Assembly (NCBI GenBank): GCA_900766395.1
Contig: CAAFWB010000013.1
Coordinates: 1-5,890 of the forward strand
Direction: 5' to 3'
Length of the DNA: 5,890 nucleotides
Source: Clostridia bacterium
GTDB lineage: Bacteria > Bacillota > Clostridia > Christensenellales > UBA1242
The notes below the pieces were generated by a model. That model ran no database searches and was not told the DNA's origin. It saw only the letters and a list, made by a program, of their open reading frames with translations. Positions 1 to 5,890 of this stretch are shown piece by piece; the first letter of the stretch is position 1, and each line of letters starts with the position of its first letter. A program made the translations under genes and the position numbers.

Positions 1-2867
1 AAATTTCAATTTCGCCAAATCAAACGAACTATTTTGTTGGCGACAAAATCACACTTTCTGCAACAGTGAATGAAAACGGACAAATTGAATTTAACTCCAC
101 CACCTACATTTTCACTCGTTGGAAGATTGGAGATTTTCTCAAAGACGGCGGAGACGGGGTTGACCCAAACAATCTCACTTTCACCATGCCTGCAAAAGAC
201 ACAGTGGTTTATGCTTGCTTTATCTCAACCGACGCATACTATGCTTTTGTTGATTGGCAAAACAATATTGTTGAAGAAGGCATTGTCTCAACCACCGCAA
301 CAATAACTGCTCCTGACATATCAAAATTCACAAAGTCAGGATATTCATTTGACGGATTTTTCTCAAAAAACGGAACTCCTCTGATTTCAGTTGAGAACGG
401 AGAATATGTTTCAACCTATACGCTCAATGGTGTGACAGAGCGCGTTGTTTTCTATCCAAAATACACCAAACATTTTGATTGTGAAATTGTCTTTTCATTA
501 AACAATCAAAAAACAACTCAATATGACATAAACCCAAATCTCAGTTTATATTTTGCTTGCGTTTCACCAACTGGGCATAAATTTTCTTCAAAAATTCAAG
601 ACGGCGAAAAAACAAGCATAAATTTATCAAACGAAACCTTTGTTGGCGAGTGGTTGTTAAATTTTGTGACTCCAACCTATTATGAAGCAAAAATTTTCGT
701 TAATGGCGTGCAAAACACAACCGGATTGTTTGATATTAACATTTTGAGCAATCAAATTCAAATTGACATCATGCTCACAAAAATTGCAGACAAATATCTC
801 TATGATTCCACACAAGAACAAACATCAACAAACGACGTAAAAATCATCGACCACTATCAATATGTTGACGGAGTCAAAACTTACACTGGGGTTAACAAAG
901 AACTAAAAAATCACGAGTTTGCGCCACTTTCGAATGAACAAACACTCACTTCCCCATATGGTTATGAAAACAAAGACATCATTGGGACAGTCAACTGGGG
1001 CGGACTCTATAATTTCACAGACACGAATTTCATTGAAGAAGGTGCAAACATCACAGCCATTGATTTGGGTTCAACTGTCTATAAACTTTCTTTTTCAAAC
1101 AACTATGCAAGCATGTATTCCTACAATTACGATTGGTCAAAAGAAACTGTCTACTCAATGACAGACCTCTTGTATACAAAACCATTCCTCTCTTGTTTCC
1201 ACAGAAGCGACCTCAAAACTTTTGTTTTGGTTGCATATGAGTTTGCAACCTGCACATGGAACACCCTCGCCTATGACGGACGAAGTGCGACAGAACTTGA
1301 ACCATATCTCAACATGGTGCGAAATGAATTTGCTGAACTTGTCGACAACCTCATGCTTGAATTTAGAGATGAAAACAAAATATTTATTCTCTCAAACTGG
1401 GAAGCGGACAACTCGTTTGGCGCATATTGCTGGGATTATATCGAAGCACTTCGCGGAACAATTTCAGACGATGAGGTCGCCCGTCGTCAACAACTTGCAC
1501 TCGATTTCTTCACTGCATATATCAACGCTCGCCAAGACGGGATAATCTTGGGAAGAGAAAAGTTTGCAAGTCGCGGACTTGACTGCTCAACCGTGGTCTA
1601 TGGCAATTTCGAAGTCAACGCAGCAACCGAAGAAGTGCCTTGGACACCAACTCGACCTCGGGCATACTCGGCAATCATTCCAAACACCTATTGCGACCTT
1701 TATTCAATTTCTGACTGGTATTCAATTTGGACAGAAACAGGAAACAACACAGAGATTAATTGGGACGCTGAAACTGACGCATACACAATCACAATGTTCC
1801 TCGACAACATTTGGAGTTATGTCAAACAAAACCGCACATTCTTGCCTTCCAGCGACCCAAACTACAAGCCTTGCATTTGGAACTTTGGAACAGACTCAAA
1901 CAACCCAATCAAAAACTTGATGATAACTGAATTTGGTTCTGATGAAACAAAAGAAAATCAACGCAACTTTCAACACGTCAAAACAACTCTCACGGAAGCA
2001 ATAAACTGGGGCGTCTACAAAATTACATATTGGGAAATCTACACCAATGTCACAGTCCAAACACCAGTTGGCGCTCAACCTCGGGTTGAAGATTGTCAAG
2101 GGCTTTGGCTCATTCGTCCAGACGGAACATTCTCACAAGGTTTTTGGTATATGAAGAGCATGATTGACGGATTTGACTATTTCACAAATCCTCTCAAACT
2201 CGTCTATTCTTCAAACTATGTCGACACTCACGGGCTTGATTGGGAAAAATATAAAGACACCGTCATTTGGCATGACGACCTTGTTGACACTTCAAAGATG
2301 AAAAGTTATTCAAAACTTTATGTCGAGGGTTCTGACAACACTGACGCCCGCCTCAACTTTGTTGACCTTTCGGGATACGCTGATTATCTAAACAAATACA
2401 CCGGTTATTTCGGATATGACACAACAGGGCTTTCACGATACAACAAAGAGTTTGTTGATAATGGAGGGAGCGGAGTGGTGTCATCCCTTGCTGGAACTTT
2501 GACTCAAATCACCTACGAAGCCAAATCCAACCGCTTTGGGTTTTTGATGTATAACTACAACAGCCTTTCGCACTATGTTGATGCAACAACTAGAAAAAGT
2601 TTTGAAAATCCAATCGTGTTCATCATGGGCAAAAATCAATATGGAAACTGGGAAAAGATAACAAACACAAAAGTCGAAGAAAAACTTGCTGACGGAAACT
2701 CGCTGTGGTATCAAACTTATGTCAGCGTTGTCACACCGGTCAATAAATATAGCGAGTTTCGCATTGTCTTTAACGAAGAATTAAACTATAATATTTGGGA
2801 TCCAATTCTCACAAGCGTTTTCTTCTTTAAGGGCGGAGATGCTTCATCAAATTACATTTTGGGGTAA
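1..2867 (+). CDS. Large exported surface protein: InlB-type repeats, glycosidase-like TIM barrel, C-terminal beta domain (5' partial)
   Basis: The frame is open from base 3 to the TAA at 2865-2867 (954 codons), so the true start lies upstream. The GTG at 66 has no ribosome binding site and falls inside a repeat. Domains in order: (1) bases 3-221, a divergent InlB B-type repeat ending LTFTMPAKDTVVYACF; (2) about 225-470, a second repeat with GYSFDGFF at 339-362; (3) about 470-1040, a linker with beta-rich segments; (4) about 1040-2175, a TIM barrel with AYEF (Glu at 1239), FILSNWEADN (Glu at 1401), YGNFEVN (Glu at 1611), CDLYSISDW, MITEFGS (Glu at 1929), YWEIYTN and GLWLIRPDG in order; (5) about 2200-2864, a beta-rich, possibly carbohydrate-binding tail. 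The order fits a 4/7 (clan GH-A-like) glycosidase fold, with E1401 as candidate acid/base and E1929 as candidate nucleophile. No CAZy family is assigned and the substrate is unknown. No LPXTG motif or C-terminal membrane segment is seen. Ten cysteines are visible. It is probably the first or an early gene of an operon with the next two genes. Confidence -1.
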   Translation, partial: ISISPNQTNYFVGDKITLSATVNENGQIEFNSTTYIFTRWKIGDFLKDGGDGVDPNNLTFTMPAKDTVVYACFISTDAYYAFVDWQNNIVEEGIVSTTATITAPDISKFTKSGYSFDGFFSKNGTPLISVENGEYVSTYTLNGVTERVVFYPKYTKHFDCEIVFSLNNQKTTQYDINPNLSLYFACVSPTGHKFSSKIQDGEKTSINLSNETFVGEWLLNFVTPTYYEAKIFVNGVQNTTGLFDINILSNQIQIDIMLTKIADKYLYDSTQEQTSTNDVKIIDHYQYVDGVKTYTGVNKELKNHEFAPLSNEQTLTSPYGYENKDIIGTVNWGGLYNFTDTNFIEEGANITAIDLGSTVYKLSFSNNYASMYSYNYDWSKETVYSMTDLLYTKPFLSCFHRSDLKTFVLVAYEFATCTWNTLAYDGRSATELEPYLNMVRNEFAELVDNLMLEFRDENKIFILSNWEADNSFGAYCWDYIEALRGTISDDEVARRQQLALDFFTAYINARQDGIILGREKFASRGLDCSTVVYGNFEVNAATEEVPWTPTRPRAYSAIIPNTYCDLYSISDWYSIWTETGNNTEINWDAETDAYTITMFLDNIWSYVKQNRTFLPSSDPNYKPCIWNFGTDSNNPIKNLMITEFGSDETKENQRNFQHVKTTLTEAINWGVYKITYWEIYTNVTVQTPVGAQPRVEDCQGLWLIRPDGTFSQGFWYMKSMIDGFDYFTNPLKLVYSSNYVDTHGLDWEKYKDTVIWHDDLVDTSKMKSYSKLYVEGSDNTDARLNFVDLSGYADYLNKYTGYFGYDTTGLSRYNKEFVDNGGSGVVSSLAGTLTQITYEAKSNRFGFLMYNYNSLSHYVDATTRKSFENPIVFIMGKNQYGNWEKITNTKVEEKLADGNSLWYQTYVSVVTPVNKYSEFRIVFNEELNYNIWDPILTSVFFFKGGDASSNYILG

Positions 2868-2870
2868 AAA
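2861..2870 (+). promoter_or_regulatory. Weak ribosome binding site for the first TasA-like gene, overlapping the previous stop
   Basis: GGGG at 2861-2864 sits six bases before the ATG at 2871 and abuts the TAA of the preceding gene. It is a poor match to AGGAGG, so translation is probably coupled to the upstream gene. The in-frame ATG at 2895 has only an A-rich run before it and no purine-rich G-containing site, so 2871 is preferred. Confidence -1.
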
Positions 2871-3497
2871 ATGAAAGAAAAACAGCAAAAAAACATGAAT
2901 AAACCGATAAAAACAACTGCAATTTGGGGTGCAGTGAGTCTTTTGCTGTTTGTTGCTCTCATAACACTCACAATTTCACTTGCTTATCTTTCGGGCAAAA
3001 AAGATATTGACGGCGCATCCACAACAGGACAAGCAACCATTGTTTCAATCACCAATCCAACAACTTCTTCACCAATCGCATTTTCAAAAGGTGCGACAAA
3101 AGATTGTGGAATATCAATAAAGCTTTCAGCGAATGTTGACTGCGTTGTCCGAATCAAAATTGCATTTTCATATTATGACAACTACGAAACAAAACGCACA
3201 GTTCCCGACAACGTGACACCAAACCTTTCCACAAGTCAAGGGGGCTTTGTTTCAGACGAATATGGACTTTGCTACTATTTTAATGCCAACGCAAAAGACA
3301 TAACCGACCTTGAGTTTATTTCATCAATAACATTTGACGATGATTTGGCAACAAATGACCTTTATGTTGGACTGAATCTTCGCATCAGTGTTGACGCTGA
3401 AATCTTGCAACAAAAAGTCATTGACTACTCCTCTCACCCCTGGCGTGATAATGCACCAACCGAGTGGCTGGAACGTGCAAAAAACAATTTTGCTTAA
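2871..3497 (+). CDS. Exported TasA/camelysin-like protein, first of a tandem pair
   Basis: 208 residues. The sequence shows a short Lys/Asn-rich N-terminus, a hydrophobic segment at about residues 17-38 ending S-L-A, then Y-L-S and a polar stretch (KKDIDGASTTGQATIVSI). That resembles the start of TasA-family proteins, where SipW-type signal peptidase leaves a short aromatic/polar segment followed by a Ser/Thr-Gly stretch and the first beta strand. The predicted cut is A38|Y39. The body is beta-rich (GISIKLSAN, CVVRIKIAF, GLCYYF, LNLRISVDAE). The C-terminus carries W191-R-D-N-A-P-T-E-W199, shared with the next gene. It starts 3 bp after the large surface gene and ends 12 bp before its paralog, so all three are probably one transcript. 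The likely role is an extracellular fibre, matrix or anchoring subunit; this is inferred from fold and context. Three cysteines occur in the mature part. No metallopeptidase motif is seen, so the protease label sometimes given to camelysin relatives is not supported. The export and TasA-like fold calls are fairly secure; the function is not. Confidence -1.
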   Translation: MKEKQQKNMNKPIKTTAIWGAVSLLLFVALITLTISLAYLSGKKDIDGASTTGQATIVSITNPTTSSPIAFSKGATKDCGISIKLSANVDCVVRIKIAFSYYDNYETKRTVPDNVTPNLSTSQGGFVSDEYGLCYYFNANAKDITDLEFISSITFDDDLATNDLYVGLNLRISVDAEILQQKVIDYSSHPWRDNAPTEWLERAKNNFA

Positions 3498-3509
3498 AAG
3501 GAGAATTGC
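3498..3509 (+). promoter_or_regulatory. Strong ribosome binding site that fixes a GTG start
   Basis: AAGGAGA at 3498-3504 lies immediately after the TAA of the preceding gene and five bases before GTG at 3510. This near-consensus Shine-Dalgarno site is the reason for choosing the GTG start; the first in-frame ATG is at codon 12, inside the hydrophobic segment. Confidence -1.
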
Positions 3510-4130
3510 GTGTTCAAAAAAATTGGCAAATTCAAAGGGATTATGATTCTCGCCATTGCGATGTCGCTTGTCATCTCAATCCTTTGTTATTGCACAATCA
3601 CCTTCGCAATGCTCCAACAAAATGGAAATGTCAGCAACCAAATTATTGTTGAAGCAATCAATCTTGAATGGGCTGACGGATTTGGAAACAAAATTGAAAA
3701 AATTCCTCTTTCATCAAAGATTTCTTCTGGCGAAAAAGTTGAACTTCCCGGCGATAACCTCTCAATCAAAAATGGCGGAACAAAAAGTTATGTGAGAGTG
3801 AAAATCACGACAGAACTTGATGGAGTTCAAACAGATAAAATTGCAGTCACTATGTCGCAAACAAATGGAGTGAACGACTGGATTCAAGGAGCAGACGGAT
3901 ATTATTATTTCTGCAGAACAGGAGTTTATAATGGCGAGGTTTTTGGACTTGTGAGTGTCGTCACCGACATCACTTTCTCCGATTCATTCAAAAATTCTGA
4001 TGCAGGCAAATCAATTACAATTAAACTTATTGCTGAAGCCATTGACTCACGAGATGACGCCTATGTTTCCGCCTGGGGCAACAATCCACCAGACGAATGG
4101 TTTGCAGCAACTTCACACTCAAGAAATTAA
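3510..4130 (+). CDS. Exported TasA/camelysin-like protein, second of a tandem pair
   Basis: 206 residues from a GTG start with a strong ribosome binding site. A basic N-terminus (FKKIGKFKG) is followed by a hydrophobic segment at about residues 10-33 ending T-F-A; the predicted cut is A33|M34. After it come N-Q-I-I-V-E-A-I-N-L-E-W, SGEKVELPG and LSIKNGGTKSYVRVKI. That order (first strand, then a 'PGD'-like turn, then a Asn-Gly-rich strand leading to a V-R-V-K-I strand) is typical of TasA/SipW-dependent exported proteins. The later segments DGYYYF, VVTDITFSD and ITIKLIAEAID line up with GLCYYF, ISSITFDD and LRISVDAEI of the preceding gene, and W189-G-N-N-P-P-D-E-W197 matches its C-terminal motif, so the two are paralogs. 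Two cysteines (26, 28) lie in the hydrophobic segment and one in the body. It is the last gene of the surface operon and has no terminator directly after it. The likely role is a partner fibre or anchoring subunit to the previous protein, by inference from context. Confidence -1.
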   Translation: MFKKIGKFKGIMILAIAMSLVISILCYCTITFAMLQQNGNVSNQIIVEAINLEWADGFGNKIEKIPLSSKISSGEKVELPGDNLSIKNGGTKSYVRVKITTELDGVQTDKIAVTMSQTNGVNDWIQGADGYYYFCRTGVYNGEVFGLVSVVTDITFSDSFKNSDAGKSITIKLIAEAIDSRDDAYVSAWGNNPPDEWFAATSHSRN

Positions 4131-4133
4131 CTA

Positions 4134-4162
4134 TTGAAAACAAATTAATGATATAGTATAAT
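4134..4162 (+). promoter_or_regulatory. Sigma-A type promoter for the M16 peptidase gene
   Basis: TTGAAA at 4134-4139 and TATAAT at 4157-4162 are separated by exactly 17 bases: five of six matches at -35 and all six at -10. Transcription would start near 4168-4170, giving a leader of about 27 bases. The promoter lies 4 bp after the upstream stop codon, which indicates a new transcription unit here. Confidence -1.
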
Positions 4163-4186
4163 AGTAATATATATCAGATAAGATTT

Positions 4187-4190
4187 GGAG
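4187..4190 (+). promoter_or_regulatory. Ribosome binding site of the M16 peptidase gene
   Basis: GGAG sits five bases before the ATG at 4196, at the expected spacing, and supports that start. Confidence -1.
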
Positions 4191-4195
4191 CAGAA

Positions 4196-5566
4196 ATGAT
4201 AAAAACAAAAACCTATCCAAATGGAATGAAACTTGTTGTTGAAACAAATCCTGACGCACTTTCGTCTGAATGTTTGTTTCGATTTGATGTTGGCGCACTC
4301 AACGAAAGAGAATATGAGCAAGGTTATGCTCACTTTTTGGAACATATGCTTGCTGGAGAATCAACAAACAAGAGAAACATAAAAGAAATCAACCAAGTTT
4401 TTTCTCTTTCTGGTTCGGATCTTGATGCATCAACTGGTTATGACAGAACAGAATATTCTTTTGTTTCACTAAACAAAGATTTTGATAAATGCTTTGAAGC
4501 AATGTGCGAAGGACTTTTTGATTGTGCTTTTTCAGAGGAAGAATTTGAGCGTGAGAAAAAAGTTATTTTGCAAGAACATGGTGGCGAAGATTACTTTGAT
4601 GATTTGGATGACAATCTGATTGCAATTCACTTTGACAATCAATATCCAAGGTTTGTTGAAGGCGACAAACAAAGCATTGAAGGCGCAAATCTTGAACTAC
4701 TAAAAGACTTTTATACTCGCGAATATATTCCAGACAACTTGCTTATTTCGGTTTATGGAAACAAAACTTTTGAAGAAATTGAACAACTTGTTGAATCAAA
4801 CATTTTTTCACGTGTTGATCGTGATATTCCAACTCAAAAAGTTGAGAGAACGGAAATATCTCAACCAATAAAATCGCATTTCTACACCATGATAAGTGAC
4901 GATGCACAAACTTCAGTCTCAATTTACTTCCCAACCGAAACAAAAAACAACCCAATCTCAGACATTTTTGTCAATTCTTTAAACGGATACGGCGGAGTTT
5001 TGTATGAAAAACTCAGAATTGAAGAACCTTTGGTTTATGGCGTTGCAATTGACACAGATCCACTGCTGAACATCACAACACTTGATTTTCAATGTGCCAA
5101 CCAAGACGTGTCAAAATGTCTGACAAAAGTAAAAAACATATTCGAAAACATTGCACAAAATGGATTGACCAAAGAAGAATTGATTTCAGCAAAAACACAA
5201 ATCCAACTTTCGCTCATCTTGCAAAAAGACAGCAGCAATTTCAAAATTCAAGCCAACGCAAAATATCTCAAAGAAAATTGGGGAAACTATTCCCTTGAAA
5301 ATGCGCTTGAAAAGTATAACAAAGTAACAAATGAAGACATCAAGAATTTTGCGAAATCAATTCTCGAAAGCAAATACATTATTGGTGCAGAAGGAAAACA
5401 TGTTCAACTCGAACAACTATTTGCTTATGAACCCACACTTTATATCCCCAAATTTGAAAAATTTAAAAACTTCAAACATCTCAAACGTAACGCGGAATAT
5501 ATTAGAGAGCCAATTGAAAAACAAACCAAAACTCAAAGCATTGTAGAAAAAACACAAGAAAAGTAG
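4196..5566 (+). CDS. M16B family zinc peptidase (pitrilysin/processing-peptidase-like)
   Basis: 456 residues, about the size of one mitochondrial-processing-peptidase subunit. The N-terminal YPNGMKLVVE is the usual first strand of the family. The inverted zinc motif H46-F-L-E-H50 is intact: H46 and H50 bind zinc and E49 is the catalytic base. E127, in VILQEHGGE, lies 76 residues after H50, matching the family pattern HxxEH-x76-E for the third ligand. In the C-terminal half, R274 and Y281 (LRIEEPLVYGV) fit the conserved Arg/Tyr pair that binds the substrate backbone. Both the zinc residues and the Arg/Tyr pair are on one chain, which suggests an active homodimer, as in bacterial M16B enzymes, rather than a heterodimer of catalytic and inactive subunits. 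No signal peptide or membrane segment is seen, so it is probably cytoplasmic and degrades or trims peptides. The tail after about residue 425 is rich in Lys/Glu/Gln and looks flexible. It has its own promoter and terminator. The family call is firm; the substrate is unknown. Confidence -1.
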   Translation: MIKTKTYPNGMKLVVETNPDALSSECLFRFDVGALNEREYEQGYAHFLEHMLAGESTNKRNIKEINQVFSLSGSDLDASTGYDRTEYSFVSLNKDFDKCFEAMCEGLFDCAFSEEEFEREKKVILQEHGGEDYFDDLDDNLIAIHFDNQYPRFVEGDKQSIEGANLELLKDFYTREYIPDNLLISVYGNKTFEEIEQLVESNIFSRVDRDIPTQKVERTEISQPIKSHFYTMISDDAQTSVSIYFPTETKNNPISDIFVNSLNGYGGVLYEKLRIEEPLVYGVAIDTDPLLNITTLDFQCANQDVSKCLTKVKNIFENIAQNGLTKEELISAKTQIQLSLILQKDSSNFKIQANAKYLKENWGNYSLENALEKYNKVTNEDIKNFAKSILESKYIIGAEGKHVQLEQLFAYEPTLYIPKFEKFKNFKHLKRNAEYIREPIEKQTKTQSIVEKTQEK

Positions 5567-5584
5567 CATTTTTGCTACTTTTTT
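5559..5584 (+). terminator. Rho-independent terminator overlapping the M16 stop codon
   Basis: AAAAGTAGCA at 5559-5568 pairs perfectly with TGCTACTTTT at 5573-5582 around a TTTT loop, a 10-bp stem. The run of T from 5579 to 5584 serves as the U-tract. The TAG stop at 5564-5566 is inside the left arm. Confidence -1.
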
Positions 5585-5603
5585 ATGAAATAGTTGCTTT
5601 CTT

Positions 5604-5632
5604 TTGATAATTAAAGTTTTTTATGGTAAAAT
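5604..5632 (+). promoter_or_regulatory. Extended -10 sigma-A promoter for the YhhN-like gene
   Basis: TTGATA at 5604-5609 and TAAAAT at 5627-5632 are 17 bases apart, and TGG at 5624-5626 provides the TGn extended -10 element. The predicted start of transcription, 5638-5640, is at the edge of the ribosome binding site, giving a leader of only about 10-12 bases. Confidence -1.
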
Positions 5633-5638
5633 TTTTTT

Positions 5639-5646
5639 AGAGGTGG
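5639..5646 (+). promoter_or_regulatory. Ribosome binding site of the YhhN-like gene
   Basis: AGAGGTGG lies three bases before the ATG at 5650. It is a good Shine-Dalgarno match at slightly short spacing, and it decides this ATG over the TTG at 5604 in another frame. Confidence -1.
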
Positions 5647-5649
5647 AAT

Positions 5650-5890
5650 ATGGTTTATGCAATTGTTGGCGGAATAGTTTGCGCACTGCTTGCAACACTG
5701 TTTATTGTCGTCCGTGTGCAAAAAGGCGGAATGACCGCACTATATCTCAAAGCACTCGCTTCGGTTGGTTTTGTGGGACTTGGACTTGTGATGTTTTTTG
5801 GATACGCCCCTGCCGACTGGAAATCTGTGTTTGTTATTCTTGGTCTTGTGATGGGACTTGTGGGCGATGTTCTTCTTGACTTCAAAGTTG
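5650..5890 (+). CDS. YhhN/TMEM86-family multi-pass membrane protein (3' partial)
   Basis: The first 80 codons are visible and the frame is open at the window end. The sequence shows three hydrophobic segments: about residues 2-22, 31-50 and 59-77. The third contains G-L-V-M-G-L-V-G-D-V-L-L-D, matching the GD-(V/I)-xL signature of the YhhN family after its second or third helix. A Lys (residue 34, in LYLKAL) at the start of the second helix also fits that family. Some YhhN/TMEM86 members are lysoplasmalogenases, which cleave the vinyl-ether bond of lysoplasmalogens. Plasmalogens do occur in anaerobic Clostridia, so that activity is possible, but it is not shown for most bacterial members. The remaining helices lie outside the window. 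The ATG start is supported by the ribosome binding site. Unrelated small membrane proteins remain an alternative. Confidence -1.
   Translation, partial: MVYAIVGGIVCALLATLFIVVRVQKGGMTALYLKALASVGFVGLGLVMFFGYAPADWKSVFVILGLVMGLVGDVLLDFKV

Noticed and set aside
66..68. GTG as start codon of the large protein
   Set aside because: There is no ribosome binding site, and the frame upstream to base 3 is open and reads as part of the same InlB-type repeat.
1896..2099. Minus-strand open frame inside the large gene
   Set aside because: It lies opposite the well-defined TIM-barrel coding sequence, shows no recognisable motif and has no ribosome binding site that I could see.
2895..2897. Alternative ATG start for the first TasA-like gene
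   Set aside because: It has only an A-rich stretch before it, while the ATG at 2871 follows GGGG and fits coupling to the upstream stop; the point is not decisive.
2871..4130. Type IV pilin or phage tail fibre genes
   Set aside because: No prepilin cleavage site (G|FxxxE) is present and there are no phage genes; the order of strands and the position of the signal fit TasA-like proteins better.
4153..4166. Direct repeat ATAGTA twice around the -10 element, possibly an operator
   Set aside because: Six-base repeats in DNA this AT-rich are expected by chance, and there is no regulator gene nearby.
5594..5627. Alternative promoter TTGCTT with TATGGT
   Set aside because: Spacing and -10 match are poorer than TTGATA-17-TAAAAT with its extended -10.
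5604..5879. Plus-strand frame starting at TTG 5604
   Set aside because: Its start is within the -35 element of the promoter and it reads the YhhN-like gene out of frame.
5655..5885. Minus-strand open frame opposite the YhhN-like gene
   Set aside because: It is low-complexity Ser/Thr/Pro-rich translation of hydrophobic codons on the other strand; the + strand has promoter, ribosome binding site and family signature.

Overview
The window is AT-rich and bacterial, with all genes on the + strand and almost no spare DNA. Several features suggest an uncultured, low-GC Bacillota-like organism of the kind seen in gut or other anaerobic metagenomes. These are InlB-type repeats, exported proteins with TasA-like features, purine-rich Shine-Dalgarno sites, two textbook sigma-A promoters with 17-bp spacers, and a YhhN-like membrane protein. 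The standard code appears to be used (Trp is TGG and reading frames end at TAA/TAG). The lineage is an inference; no marker gene is present.

Region 1 (1-4130) is a tightly packed surface/export operon. It begins inside a very large protein whose 5' end lies outside the window. The visible 954 codons carry two divergent InlB B-type repeats, a linker, a glycosidase-like TIM barrel with 4/7-type acidic residues (NWEADN and ITEFG), and a C-terminal beta-rich domain. Two smaller exported proteins follow, separated by only 3 and 12 bp. Each has an N-terminal hydrophobic segment ending in a possible SipW-type cleavage site and a TasA/camelysin-like beta-sandwich body. They are diverged paralogs that share an unusual C-terminal motif, W-x-[DN]-N-x-P-x-E-W. 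My inference is that the three form one cell-surface or matrix system: a glycan-acting or glycan-binding giant protein plus two fibre-like or anchoring subunits.

Region 2 (4131-5584) is a separate transcription unit with a strong promoter (TTGAAA-17-TATAAT), a single-subunit M16B zinc peptidase with all catalytic residues in place, and a rho-independent terminator whose stem contains the stop codon.

Region 3 (5585-5890) has an extended -10 promoter lying almost on top of the ribosome binding site, then the first 80 codons of a multi-pass YhhN/TMEM86-family membrane protein that runs off the window.

No RNA gene, CRISPR array, insertion sequence or origin was seen. The only gene-free stretches are 65 and 83 bp long and are accounted for by promoters, ribosome binding sites and the terminator.
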